NCBI GenBank assembly: GCA_018857735.1
Contig: JABMCL010003852.1
Location: 382,501 to 446,500 of the forward strand
Reading direction: 5' to 3'
Source: Alviniconcha marisindica
Taxonomy: Eukaryota > Mollusca > Gastropoda > Provannidae
DNA: 64,000 bases
Below, piece after piece: positions 1 to 11,999 of this stretch. Below the pieces are notes generated by a model, which worked only from the letters and a program-made list of their open reading frames with translations, was not told the DNA's origin and did not search any database. How positions within the stretch are numbered: the stretch's first letter is position 1; each line of letters starts with the position of its first letter. A program made the position numbers and the translations under genes.

Positions 1-120
1 GAGAGAGAGAGTGTGTGTGTGTGTGCGTGTGTGTGTGGTTCGAAGACACACTTCATTTGTCACAGAGAGAGGGAGAGAGAGTGTGTGTGTGTGTGTGTGT
101 GTGTGCTCTCATGTGTATGT
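1..120. repeat. GA/GT compound microsatellite
   Basis: Short (GA)n and (GT)n runs flank a non-repetitive segment at the window start, within an intron of gene 1. Confidence 0.85.
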
Positions 121-464
121 TTATATGCGCATACAGACCTTTTTGTTGTTTATAATAGCTCCTCTATTGTGGGTCCAGTTGTGTAATAGAAACACCTGAT
201 TTTGTCACTGATGCAGTGTGGTCAGCTGCAGATGGCAGTGGGGTTGTGGGTGAGACAGCAATATTTAGACATTTGAGACTTTTACATCAGATGTATCAGT
301 ATCCACTTTCAGTCAACTACCATGAGAAAATAGTGTTATTGAAGACTGTCAGCATTTATGCATAGGTTGTTTCACTGTCCACTTTCAGCCAGATGCCAGC
401 AGGGCAACAGCTAGTGGCCTTGTGCATGGGGCAGTTTTAGTTCCTGTGAAATTCTTTACAACAG

Positions 465-1290
465 AATGTTTCACTGACACTAGCTGCGTGGGGCAGTGCT
501 GGTTCCTGTGAAGGTGTTATAACAGGGTGTTTCACTGACACCAGCTGCGTGGGGCAGTGCTGGTTCCTGTGAAGGTGTTATAACAGGGTGTTTCACTGAC
601 ACCAGCTGCGTGGGGCAGTGCTGGTTCCTGTGAAGGTGTTATAACAGGGTGTTTCACTGACACCAGCTGCGTGGGGCAGTGCTGGTTCCTGTGAAGGTGT
701 TATAACAGGGTGTTTCACTGACACCAGCTGCGTGGGGCAGTGCTGGTTCCTGTGAAGGTGTTATAACAGGGTGTTTCACTGACACCAGCTGCGTGGGGCA
801 GTGCTGGTTCCTGTGAAGGTTTTATAACAGGACGTTTCACTGTCACCAGCTGATGTTTCACTGACACCAGCTGTATGGGGCAGTGCTGGTTCCTGTGAAG
901 GTTTTATAACAGGGTGCGTCACTGACACCAGCTGTGTGGGGCAGTGCTGGTTGTGAAGGTGTTATAACAGGATGTTTCACTGACACCAGCTGTGTGGGGC
1001 AGTGCTGGTTCCTGTGAAGGTGTTATAACAGGATGTTTCACTGACACCAGCTGTGTGGGGCAGTGCTGGTTCCTGTGAAGGTGTTATAACAGGGTGTTTC
1101 ACTGACACCAGCTGTGTGGGGCAGTGCTGGTTCCTGTGAAGGTTTTATAACAGGACGTTTCACTGTCACCAGCTGATGTTTCACTGACACCAGCTGTATG
1201 GGGCAGTGCTGGTTCCTGTGAAGGTTTTATAACAGGGTGCGTCACTGACACCAGCTGTGTGGGGCAGTGCTGGTTGTGAAGGTTTTATAA
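465..1290. repeat. About 60-bp minisatellite, about 13 units
   Basis: The unit contains TTTCACTGACACCAGCTG, GTGGGGCAGTGCTGGTTCC and GTTATAACAGG. It looks like a deletion derivative of the longer unit at 1290–1967, sharing its CACCAGCT and GGGGCAGTGCTGGTTCC blocks. It lies in a gene 1 intron. Confidence 0.9.
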
Positions 1291-1995
1291 CAGGATGTTT
1301 CACTGTCCACTTTCAGCCAAACACCAGCTGTGCAGCAAAAGTGGCCTTGTGAGTGGGCAGTGCTGGTTCCTGTGAAGGTTTTATAACAGAATGTTTCACT
1401 GACACAAGCTGTGTGGGACAGTGCCTTATAACTTTATATTTCACTGTCCACTTTCAGCCAGCCACCAGTTCTACAGCAGAGATTGGTGTAGTGGCCCTGT
1501 ATGTGGGACGTTGTTTTTCACTGACACCAGTTGCATGGGGCAGTGCAGGTTTTATAACTTTACGTTTCACTGTCCACTTTCAGCCAGACACCAGCTCTAC
1601 AGCAGCTAGCAGCCCTGTGTGGGGCAGTGCTGGTTCCTGTGCAGGCTTTATAACTTTACGTTTCACTGTCCACTTTCAGCCAGACACCAGCTCTACAGCA
1701 GCTAGTGGCCCTGTGTGGGGCAGCGCTGGTTCCTGTGCAGGCTTTATAACTTTACGTTTCACTGTCCACTTTCAGCCAGACACCAGTTCTACAGCAACTA
1801 GTGGCCCTGTGTGGGGCAGTGCTGGTTCCTGTGCAGGCTTTATAACTTTACGTTTCACTGTCCACTTTCAGCCAGACACCAGCTCTACAGCAGCTAGTGG
1901 CCCTGTGTGGGGCAGCGCTGGTTGCTGTGCAGGCTTTATAACTTTACGTTTCGCTGTCCACTTTCAGCCAGACACCAGCTCTACAGCAGCTAGTG
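1290..1995. repeat. About 95-bp minisatellite carrying the acceptor edge of gene 1 exon 1968–2126
   Basis: About five good copies (near 1581, 1677, 1771, 1867 and 1965). Each has CTTTCAG followed by GCCAGACACCAGCTCTACAG and CAGCTAGTGGCCCTGT. The last copy is the real splice acceptor and start of the exon, so each earlier copy contains a duplicate acceptor and about 35 nt of coding sequence. Confidence 0.85.
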
Positions 1996-2321
1996 GCCCT
2001 GTACGTGGGACGCTGTTTTTCCCTGTGGAAGGAACCGGAAGTCATGCTGTGGATGGAGAACGCTGTCAAGGCCACACTAGATCTCGTTGACGCCAAGGAT
2101 GCTCGGGTGCGCACCTTTGCAGAAAAGTGAGTACTGTCGTTTTTATGTCGGAGGTGGTTCTGCCAGGAATGTGTTTTTAGGAAGTAGGTCATCCTGCTTT
2201 TTGTGGTTTATGAGCAGGAGGTGTTTGTAAGCCTGCAGAGGAAAATCACAAGAGCAAATTCTGTGTTTGTGTGTGTGTGCATGTGTGTGTGCGTGTTGTG
2301 TTTATGATATCTGTGCAATCA

Positions 2322-2365
<44 letters not shown>

Positions 2366-3601
2366 GTGATGTGTGTCTGTGTTGTATTTGGTGATTGCAT
2401 GTTTGTGTTGTGTATATCTATGATATCTGTGCAATTATGTTTGTGTATGTGTGTTTGCACACTCCTACATCTCTGTGTTGTTTGATGATTATGGTTCTGT
2501 GTGTAATGTGTGTGTATGTGCATGTGTACACATGCACATGCTTTATACATATCTGTGTTGCATTTTACTGTTGTATTTCTGTGGTTTTGTGAGTTTTTAT
2601 ACATTTGCATCTGTGGAGGTGGGGGGGAGATGCCTGCATGTGCCTTTTGATGTCCTGAGCTTTGCTGCATGTTACTGTGTCTGCAGGAGAAAAGTGCGCT
2701 ACCAGGGAACCCCCCGCAACATCTACAGGCACTTCATCATCTCGGACATCAAGGATGCCACGGCCACTCTGCCTCCAGTAAGTCCCGGTACTCAACACCT
2801 GCGTTCCTAGTGATGTATTATCATTGCTGGACTGTTGCGTTATCTGTATCAGTTTCCTGCCCCAGAACTGGGCAACCACACTCACAGAAAATGTGGGATT
2901 GAGGAAAGATTTTCAAGAAGCGTTTGTGGTGGATTTTGAAGATGTTTTCATTGGATTGATAGAAGAGTTGTTGGTGTGGGTTTTTTTGGGGGTGGGGGGT
3001 TGGGGTGGGGTGGGGCAGATGGGGTGGGGGGGGTGGGGGGGAATGTTTTGCGAACACAACCACCTCCGTCTCAGTGGGAGTGACTCAATGACAGAGAGAC
3101 GGAGAGAGAGAGAGGGTGGGGTGGGGAGAGAGAGATTGTTATACTTAGCTTTTCCCCTGGTTTTGTGTTACATTATTCATTGACATTGTAAAGCGCTTTG
3201 TGCTTCCAAAGAGTAGGTGCTGTTAGTACTGTGTTGTTATTATTTTCTTTTCTTGCTTAGTTTTGGACCTGCCTCCCTTCGCTCCATGTTGTAATGGGTT
3301 TTTTTTTTTTTTTTTTTGCATTAATTAATTTATTTATTGAAAAGGCTTGGTGAAGGTAAAGTTTAATTTGTTTTTCTTGTGCCCCTGGAAGGAGTTGACC
3401 AACACGCCTGTTCTGAGCTACGACCCTCTGCCACCTCTTGATGCCATTGTGTCTTACACCCGACCGCAGAGGTCAGTCCCACCCTGTCTTTTGGTGTGTG
3501 CGTGTGCGTGCGTGCATGTGTGAGTGTGTGCGCGTGTGCGTATGCCTGTTTGCTTGTGTGTGTATGTTGTGTATTTTTGTGTTTATGATTGTTTCTTGTG
3601 A

Positions 3602-3660
<59 letters not shown>

Positions 3661-5200
3661 CTTATGAATGCATTTAATCTTGCCTCATGATGCCATTGTG
3701 TCTTATGCCCGACTTTGCCCATCTTTCATGAGATGACAGGAAGATGAAACAGATCCAGCATGTTGTGTTACTGTTTGATTTCCTTCATCCCATCACAGGA
3801 ATATATATTTTTTAATGGGACAGATCAGGTGTCAGAGGAGGTGAAGTATGAGTCACACAAACAGCAAACAAATTAATCTGTTATGCCGGAGTTTGACTCT
3901 AGGAAGATGTTTTTTCTCTTTTGTTGCAGGTGAGAGGAGGTGAAGTATGAGTCACACAAACAGCAAACAAATTAATCTGTTATGCCGGAGTTTGACTCTA
4001 GGAAGATGTTTTTTCTCTTTTGTTGCAGGCCAAGACCAGCAGATCGAGGAGAGAATGCTCTGAGCCTCTTTGTCCGATCCCTGCTGCCAAACTTCAATGC
4101 TCAGGTAAATGGTGCTGAAAGTGTTCTCCTTGCTCCGCTTAGCCACACAACCCTTTGACGGCCAAGGATCACGTTGAGGATGACATGAGGCTGAATGTCA
4201 GAACGTCATGAGGATGACATGAGGCTGAGTGTTAGAACACCATGAGGATGACATGAGGCTGAGTGTTAGAACGTCATGAGGATGACACGAGGCTGAGTCT
4301 TAGAACATCATGAGGATGACATGAGGCTAAAGTGTTAGAACGTCATGAGGATGACATGAGGCTGAGTGTTAGAACATTATGAGGATGACATGAGGCTGAG
4401 TGTTAGAACATCATGAGGATGACATAAGGCTGAGTCTTAGAACATCATGAGGATGACATGAGGCTGAGTGTTAAAACATCATGAGGATGACATGAGGCTG
4501 AATGTTAGAACATCATGAGGATGAATTTGATGTCATGAGGATGACATGAGACTGAATTTGAGGATGACATGAGGCTGAATTTGATGATGTCATGAGGTTG
4601 ACATGAGACTGAATTTGAGGATGCCAGATAAAGAGGTCAGCTTAACTTTTGTGCACAAAACAGATAATGGAAAGGGGGGTTGTGAAAAGGTTGAAAACTT
4701 CACCATGATCAATCGGTAAGAAAATCTCAGTACATCTCTAATGAGGGGATGAGGAGGGGGGTGGGGGGAGAGAAAGAGTGAGACTGTAAGAAGAGATAAA
4801 GATCCAGTGTGTTGCCCATCTTTCAGGAGATGACAGGAAGACAAAACAGATCCAGCATGTTGTGTTATGTGAGGTCCAATGTGCTGTGCAACTGGTGTCT
4901 TCCATAGAGACTAAACAGGATGAACATATTGTGTAACACGAGTTCCATGCTGTGTTACTCATGTCTCTCTGTCCCTGATCAGAGGCTGTTGACATTGTCA
5001 TTACTGACATCTTATTGTCTTTAGCCACCTACAGTAATTGTCATTATTGACATCTTATTGTCTTTAGCCACCTACAGTAATCATCACAATACCACACACT
5101 TCGTTTTTGAAAATCCCAATTAGAGTGCAGCTGTCATTTTTGCACATGCAGCCTTCAGCAAATTCCACTTTTAGCCCTGTTGGTGGCAGTCCTTAAATGG

Positions 5201-5283
<83 letters not shown>

Positions 5284-5803
5284 TGTGTGTGTGTGTGTGC
5301 GGATGGGATAGACTGGTAGTGTGCAGTGTTGGCTTGTCCACATATCGTTCATTCTGTACTATGCTAGTGCACACACGCACACACACATGCACGCACACAC
5401 ACACGCACACACACACACACACACATACGCATGCATTGTATTCTCATACCATCTGAGGACTGCAGACTGACAGGGCTAAAAGTGGATGTTGCCCTGCCGT
5501 CTCACCCAGAATTGTGTGAAGCGAGCCAGGGGAGTTTTCGCTGCGTAGCACTAACAAGCGGCCTGTGTTTTGCAGGAGGACGGGCAGCTGCAGGACGCGC
5601 TGGGTGCCGTGGGGGGCGAGGTGGAGGAGGAGGCGGGGGGAGCCAACAACGAGCTGCGGCGCGGCGTGGGGGCGCTGATGGATGCCATGCGCGACCTCCT
5701 GAACAACATCCGCATGGCCCCGCCCCCTGTGGAGAATGGGCAGCACGGAGAGGGAGGGGGTGAAGGGGAGGGGGAGGGGCAGGAAAGAGACGAGTGGGAC
5801 TGA
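1968..5803 (+). CDS. C-terminal part of an unrecognised multi-exon protein (gene 1), last five coding exons
   Basis: Exons: 1968–2126, 2687–2777, 3392–3471, 4029–4104 and 5576–5803. All junctions are GT–AG and the phases agree (2, 0, 2, 0), giving about 210 residues ending at a TAG/TGA-type stop at 5801–5803. The first exon encodes a probably helical stretch (LYVGRCFSLWKEPEV, then LDLVDAKDARVRTFAEK). The second contains RYQGTPRNIYRHFIISDIKD, the third a proline-rich TPVLSYDPLPPLDAIVSY. The last exon is very GC-rich and ends in a low-complexity Gly/Glu tail finishing DEWD, after a helical segment ELRRGVGALMDAMRDLLNNI. I see no signal peptide, membrane segment or catalytic motif in this part. 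The upstream exons are outside the window, so family and function are not assigned. The start of the first exon is the least certain boundary because its acceptor is repeated in the array upstream. Gene 1 converges on OPLAH. Confidence 0.8.
2262..2530. repeat. TG microsatellite with an interspersed larger unit
   Basis: (TG)n at about 2325–2365 is flanked by repeated ATGATATCTGTGCAAT blocks near 2305 and 2420. Intronic, gene 1. Confidence 0.8.
3438..3725. repeat. Copy of gene 1 exon 3392–3471 donor edge, separated by a TG microsatellite
   Basis: The exon 3' end with GATGCCATTGTGTCTTACAC CCGAC is repeated at about 3687–3714 as GATGCCATTGTGTCTTATGC CCGAC. A (TG)n tract lies between at about 3606–3660. 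The second copy is non-functional because the donor is not preserved. Confidence 0.8.
3831..4028. repeat. 99-bp tandem duplication carrying the acceptor of gene 1 exon 4029–4104
   Basis: Two nearly identical 99-bp copies end at 3929 and 4028, each finishing with the same pyrimidine tract and TTTTGTTGCAG. The first acceptor is followed directly by GTGAGAGG, making a juxtaposed AG|GT site. The second is the functional acceptor (followed by GCCAAGACC). Confidence 0.95.
4165..4625. repeat. About 34-bp minisatellite, about 12 units
   Basis: Unit ATGAGGATGACATGAGGCTG followed by AGTGTTAGAACATC. It lies in the last intron of gene 1 and does not include an exon edge that I can see. Confidence 0.9.
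5202..5425. repeat. TG tract followed by inverted CA tract
   Basis: About 98 bp of nearly pure (TG)n at 5202–5300, then 70 bp of other sequence, then (CA)n-rich sequence to 5425. The complementary arms could form a hairpin. Last intron of gene 1. Confidence 0.9.
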
Positions 5804-5886
5804 TGGCATCTGGAAATGTAGCAGGGGATGAATGTTAGGGGGAAGGGAGGTGGGTGGGGGTGGCAGCATGTTACTGTAACTTCTGA

Positions 5887-6375
5887 ATGGGGCGGGGATA
5901 GCTCAGTGGTTAGAGCGCCGGACTTGTGGTTGAAAGGTCGCAGGTTCAAATCCCTGCTGGAGCAGCAGGAGGACTTTCCTCTCCAGGGTCAACTTCCTGT
6001 GCTGACTCTTATTTCAGTATCCGTTCCACCCCCGTGTTATTGCAGTAGTACGTAAAAGATTCCGGTCAGTCTGCGAAAAGTGCAGGTGGCAGGTTACAGC
6101 TAAACATGCATACACCGTACGTATGTGGCTTTGCATGAAGTGACATGGTGCATGGTTGTATGGTGTACACAGAACTTGCGCCGAGACGGCAGCAGTTTCA
6201 TGTGGCATCAGCCATGCCAGCACTTAAGTACACCTGACAGTATATCTTCTTCGATGGATATTAAAAAAAAAAAACGTGCTATAAAAAGCTAGTCACTCAT
6301 GTAGAATGACATGCAAGCGCAGTGAGTCTGCTCAAGAGAGCGGAGAATAGCGCTATATAAGCGATCATCAATCCC
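5887..6375 (+). mobile_element. tRNA-derived SINE, full-length copy
   Basis: The head GGGGATAGCTCAGTGGTTAG and CAGGTTCAAATCC are RNA polymerase III A- and B-box sequences. The body (GCAGGTGGCAGGTTACAGC, ATGGTTGTATGGTGTACACA) and tail (GCGCTATATAAGCGATCA) recur in the copies near 16.7, 20.5, 24.5 and 33.1 kb. This copy sits in the 3' UTR of gene 1. Confidence 0.85.
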
Positions 6376-6921
6376 AATTCTGTAACTGTAGCACTTCTGG
6401 TAAGGCCACCTTCAAACTCGGTGAAACACGGGGACAGTATATAGACAGCCATGTGGCACGCTAGAGCTTTCACTTCTTCAGACTGAAAAAGAGTATGAAC
6501 TAAATGAAGGGTATAGTCTCTCTTTAATAGAGTTTGTTTGGCCAGAATTAATGAAACGTTTTCGTACCCTTTAGTCTACACCATCGAGTACATCATGACC
6601 ATTTCCATTTCGCTGCACGGGTTCAATTTTCATCATGCAACTTGCGCTGCAGCAGCTCCGAAAACTATTTTTGGTACGTGCGTGGGTGTTGCTTTTGTTG
6701 CAATGTCGTGGTGGATAATAGTCACCTGTGGTAGGTACTGCACAGTCTCTTTGACAGGCTTATACGCAATGAAATAGTGTTTTTTTTATGTCCTTTGCTA
6801 TATTGTGTAACTTTCAGTTCCTTGTATTCATGCTTTGGGCTTTCATGGGTATGTTTGTAATCATTGTCATTCATATTCAAGTTTTGTCATTGCTCTGTCG
6901 ATAAGATTATGCAAATATGTG

Positions 6922-6927
6922 AATAAA
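6922..6927 (+). terminator. AATAAA polyadenylation signal, gene 1
   Basis: Exact AATAAA followed by a GT/T-rich downstream element. It is the first strong signal after the stop at 5803. Confidence 0.6.
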
Positions 6928-6945
6928 AACTTAAATGATCCAGCG

Positions 6946-7205
6946 ATAATGCTTTGTTTTCTTTGAGTGTACTTGCAAAGTTCTTATTGATGCCCCCCAC
7001 CCCCCACTCTGTGTATGTGTAGCAAAAACTGTAACATCTGGATTTTATTGGTCATTAAGTTTTGCATCATGGTAGAACGCAGCTCAGTTTCACTCACACG
7101 TGACTCCTGTTTTTTAAGTTACGCGCATGCATGCACACACAACTCAGATTCCTGCATTCCCTGCCACAACTTCCCCAAGTTCCCGGGCTTGCATGCAGTT
7201 CACAG
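6946..7205. other. Intergenic, nothing recognised
   Basis: No coding similarity or strong repeat is seen; there is a short C-rich run near 6990–7005. Confidence 0.5.
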
Positions 7206-8010
7206 GCTGCCACACGTTTCCTAGATCCCCACACAGTTCCTAGGGTCCCACAGTTCCTATGACCCCACAGTTCCTAGATCCACACACAATTCCTGGGGTT
7301 CCTACACAGTTCTAGATCCCCACACAGTTCCTAGGGTCCCACAGTTCCTAGGACCCCACACAATTTCTAGGATTCCTACACAGTTCCTAGTGTCCCCACA
7401 CAGTTCCTGTGCCCCCACACAGTTCCTAGATGCCCATACAGTTCTTAGATCCCTGCACAGTCCCTAGATCCACACAGTTCCTGGGTCCACCACAGTTCCT
7501 AGATCCCCACAGTTCCTGATTCCTACCAGTTCTTACTCCCCACACAGTTCCTAGATCCACACAGTTCCTGGATCCCCCACAGTTCCTAGATCCCCACAGT
7601 TCCAAAATTCCTACCCAGTTCTTAGCTCCCCACACAGTTCCTAGCTCCCCACACAGTTCCTAGATCCCCACACAGTTCCTGGGTCCCCCACAGTTCCTAG
7701 ATCCCCACACAGTTCCTAGATCCCCACACAGTTCCTAGATCCCCACACAGTTCCTAGGTCCGTACACAGTTCCTAAGATCCCCACACAGTTCCTAGATCC
7801 CCACACAGTTCCTAGATCCGTACACAGTTCCTAAGATCCTCACACAGTTCCTGGGTCCCCCACAGTTCCTAGATTCCTACCCAGTCCCTAGATCCCCACT
7901 GTTCCTAGGTCCCCCCACAGACTCTAGGATCCCCACACAGTTCCTAGGATCCCCACACAGTTCCTAGGATCCCCACACAGTTCCTAGATCCCCACACAGT
8001 TCCCAGGCTC
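7206..8010. repeat. About 18–20-bp minisatellite, about 40 units
   Basis: Degenerate unit CCCACACAGTTCCTAGATC, with many small length variants and GGATCC or GGGTCC alternatives. It lies in the convergent intergenic region between gene 1 and OPLAH. Confidence 0.93.
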
Positions 8011-8639
8011 CCGCACTTTCTCACAAATGAAAACGTCAACAAGCAGAATGCAGAGATCCATTATTATCATAATTATTCAAACTGTGAGGACTTCTTGTCC
8101 GGTACATGCTGCACATGTAAGGCGGCTTGTGCATTAGTTACTGGATAGGGGAAAAAAAGAGAAAATGCTCGGCTAGATTACATAACCAACAAAACAAAAC
8201 AAAACACACACAAACAACACCTCACTAGCTGAAAATCCCAAATTACTGATCATGGGACCTGAACACTGATGAAATTCTCAGCACATCTACAGAACTGCAT
8301 GGCGCTGGTCTTCCCCCTGACAATCCCAGTTCTGAGCAACAGCAAATCCAGGGCAAATGTAAAAGTGATCAACAACCACCACTTCCATCTTGCCTAGCAT
8401 TCTCTCAGCTACCTTGGGACTTCTGGACAATCTGAAGTTTGGGACACATTCTCAGCTGCATACTGGAGTCCTGTTCTGAAGAAACCAGTCTGGGATAATT
8501 ATATATTATTACTGCAGCTTTAAGTCTTATAACACAGGAGAATGTGTCGATACAAAATCAAGTCCTGTTCCACATAAACCACAGCAGTATTGTGTGCAAG
8601 TATGCATCGGTCAAGTCCGCATGATAGCTGGTACGGGAT

Positions 8640-10100
8640 ACACCCTAACTGCAGTAGAGGTAATCAATTAAAAGTCATGTACCCTAATATAAAACAGAGG
8701 CATATACATATATGAACATGCAAATCAAGTCTCGTTCCGCATAAAACAGAGGAATATATAAATGTGCAAACAAATCCTGTTCTGTATACATGTATAGGTC
8801 AAATCCTGTTCTGTATACATGTATAGGTCAAATCCTGTTCTGTATAGGTCAAATCCTGTTCTGTATACATGTATAGGTCAAATCCTGTTCTGTATACATG
8901 TACAGATCAAATCCTGTTCCACATAAAACAGAAAAAATATACAAATATTTATATATATATATAAGCTAGTTCTGTTCCACACTAAAACAGGAATATATTT
9001 AAATCAAGCTCTGTTCCACATGAAACAGAGAAGAGTATTCTATATACATAAATGCACCAGTACATAACTGGATAAACAATTCCTGTTCCAGATTACAACT
9101 GGGAATATATAAACATTTGGATCAAGCCCTTTTCACATTGAATCATATTCTGCATAAAACAGGACTACATATAATGATATGTAAATGTTTAAACAAGTCC
9201 CATTTTAAGATCTATTCCACATAAAACAGGAATACATAAATGAATCAACCAAGTCTTGTTCCATGTAAAATACAGGATACATAAATGAATCAACCAAGTC
9301 CTCTTCCATCCATAAAACACAGGAATACACAAATGAACCAATCAAGTCCTGTGCCAAATAAAACAGGATAGATAAATGAATCAATCATGTCCTCCATATA
9401 AAATGCAGGAATACATAAATGAACCAATCATGTTCCACATAAAACAGAGGAATACATAAATGAACCAATCATGTTCCACATAAAACAGAGGAATACATAA
9501 ATGAACCAATCATGTTCCACATAAAACAGGAATACATAAATGAACCAACCCATGTTCCACATAAAACAGAGGAATACATAAATGAACCAATCCATGTTCC
9601 ACATAAAACAGAGGAATACATAAATGAATCAATCAACTCCTGCTCGACTTAAAACACTGTGATACATGAATGAATCCATACAGTCCTGTTCAACATAAAG
9701 CACAGGACACATAACTCAATCAACCTAAGCCCTGCTCGGCATTAAAACACAGAAAAACAGTAAGTGCATCAATCAAGTCTTGTTTCACAAAAAGCACAGG
9801 AATACATAAATGATTTTAGTCCTGTTTCCCATAAAACACAGGAACACATAAAAGAATTAATCAAGTCCTGTTCTGCATAAAACACAGGAAAACATAATTA
9901 ATCAAATCCTTTTCTGCACAAAACACTGGCATGCACAAACGAATCAGCCAAGTCCCATTCCACATAAAACACAGGAATACATCAAATTAATCAATCAAAT
10001 CCAGTTCCACATAAAACACAGGCTAGTATAAATGAACCAGTCAAGTCCTGTTCCCCATAAAGCACAGGAATAATTATACACACAACTAAATTAATCAAGT
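8640..10100. repeat. About 35–45-bp degenerate minisatellite, about 1.4 kb
   Basis: Repeated blocks TGTTCCACATAAAACAGAGG, AATACATAAATGAACCAATC and AAGTCCTGTTC. Inner units near 8780–8900 (AAATCCTGTTCTGTATACAT) form a distinct subarray. The array is AT-rich and lies in the intergenic region downstream of OPLAH. Confidence 0.88.
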
Positions 10101-11195
10101 CTTGCTGCACACAGAAGACATGGTCTGGAGCACACTATCAGGCCCAGTAAAGAAATCTGAAGTGTCAAAATAGCTATGTCAGCAATGGCTACTTGGCTGC
10201 ATGCAGAAGGGACGGTGGGGCTGGGAGGTGGGAGGAGAGACTCACCTCACAGCGAGTTTGCTGTGAAAGAACAATCACACAGTCTGGTCTATGTCATGAC
10301 TACAAGAACCAAGTCGTGTTACACATAAAACATATTTTTACTGCTTCAAGTACACTGCATTCATAGTTTGATTTCCCAGTGGTTATATTGCTGATTCATA
10401 GACAGTGCCATAACTGTTCCTAAAATATGAAATGTCTGTGCAATTTCTTTGATTTTTTTTTTTAAAGGTATGCAGAATAGATCTCAATCTATAAGGAACA
10501 GTGGGGCAAGTTGTGTGTTTAATTATAATCAGAGAACACTAAACAACATGCTTAAAATGCAGTGCTTTGGCCAAAAGCTAGTGCTTAGGAAAGAATGGTC
10601 ATGCAGACCCCCTTACTGACTCCACACAAAATGCCAGACAGTGCTGACACAAAGACCCAGTGGTCATTGGCACTACGCAGTTTTGATTGATCAAAAACTT
10701 ACATTTGTTGTTGTTGTAGTTGTTGTCTGATTGATCAGACACTTATATCTGTTGTTGTTGTAGTTGTTGAAAGAAACAAAAATATTACATTAATACAAAA
10801 TATATGTTGATAATACATAGACACACAGCCACATCCAACAAATCTATACGCAAAGAAACACTCAGCGTTGCTTTACAATAAGCATGTAGAAAAAAGCTAG
10901 TGAGCAATATCAAAACAATGTGGAGAGCAATGAGAGGAAGATAAAGACACAGAGAGAGAGATAAGACAAAATTCTTCATTTACAATCATAATAGATACGC
11001 ATGTATGTGGCTTTTTTACATCCAGCCCTCGCCCAAACACGGGACTATTCTAGATCTAATTATATATGTCCACATTTTCTGAGCTATGACTCACTGGGAC
11101 ACACATGGAATAAATGCAGTTTAGACATCAAACATGACATGAGACAGGCACGAATTGGGGTGGATATATAGGGCTTTGAAATCATCATCAGTAGA
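10101..11195. other. Unannotated intergenic sequence downstream of OPLAH
   Basis: No coding similarity seen. Two short direct repeats (GTTGTTGTTGTAGTTGTTG near 10709 and 10752) follow similar TGATTGATCA sequences. The OPLAH 3' UTR and poly(A) site may lie in or before this stretch, but no convincing AATAAA was found on the minus strand near the stop. Confidence 0.4.
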
Positions 11196-11199
11196 GAGA

Positions 11200-11278
<79 letters not shown>

Positions 11279-11518
11279 ACACACACACACACAGACAGAC
11301 ACACAGACAGACACACAGACAGAGACACCAAGAGAGCATACCTTGCTATCTATTTTTAACGCTTTTAAACAAATTAATATTTTCATTTTTCTATCCTCTC
11401 AACTACAATGCTTGCTTATCTCTTTGTTTCGCTTCCAAGACAAAAAGCTGACAGACCCATATAATGTGCCTGAACCCTCTGTTTTATATCAGGAGAGAGA
11501 GAGAGAGAGGGGGGGGGG

Positions 11519-11603
<85 letters not shown>

Positions 11604-11605
11604 CC
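11190..11605. repeat. Two GA microsatellites with CA and G tracts
   Basis: (GA)n at about 11194–11275 leads into (CA)n and CAGA repeats. A second (GA)n runs from about 11490 to 11600 and is interrupted by a run of about 12 G residues at 11509–11520. Confidence 0.93.
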
Positions 11606-11774
11606 TGAACACCTCTGTTTCATATCTGTCCAGCATCTCTTGTACAATGCCATCGCAAAGTACATTAAAATATCAAACACCAACGAAAGATTTAACACAT
11701 AACATAGAGGCAGAACAACAAAACCAGAAGTAAGGCACATATTGTTGCATAATAATCTATAGACTGTTTCCAAA

Positions 11775-11985
11775 GCAGACAATCTGAGGATAAGGACTTT
11801 CATGAGGAGAGGGCTGTGAATATCTTTAGACAGTTTGAGGATAAAGACTTTTGTGAGGGGAGGGCTGTGAATATCTTTAGACAGTTTGAGGATAAAGACT
11901 TTTGTGAGGGGAGGGCTGTGAATATCTTTAGACAGTTTGAAGATAAAGACTTGTGAGCAGAGGGCTGTGAATATCTTAACTGTTC
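11775..11985. repeat. About 59-bp minisatellite, 4 units
   Basis: Unit ATAAAGACTTTTGTGAGGGG followed by AGGGCTGTGAATATCTTTAG ACAGTTTGAGG. It is directly followed by the 81-bp array. Confidence 0.9.
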
Positions 11986-11999
11986 TCAAAAGCAATGAT

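Larger units (their letters stand above)
5804..6945 (+). other. 3' UTR of gene 1 with poly(A) signal
   Basis: After the stop codon the sequence runs through a SINE copy (about 5887–6375) to a canonical AATAAA at 6922–6927, followed within about 40 bases by T/GT-rich sequence (GCTTTGTTTTC, GAGTGT). This would make a 3' UTR of about 1.1 kb with a SINE embedded in it. The extent is inferred from the signal only. Confidence 0.6.

Noticed and set aside
5890..5965. tRNA gene
   Set aside because: A- and B-box-like sequences are present here and at 16.7 and 20.5 kb, but each continues into the same non-tRNA body and tail, so these are SINE heads rather than tRNA genes.
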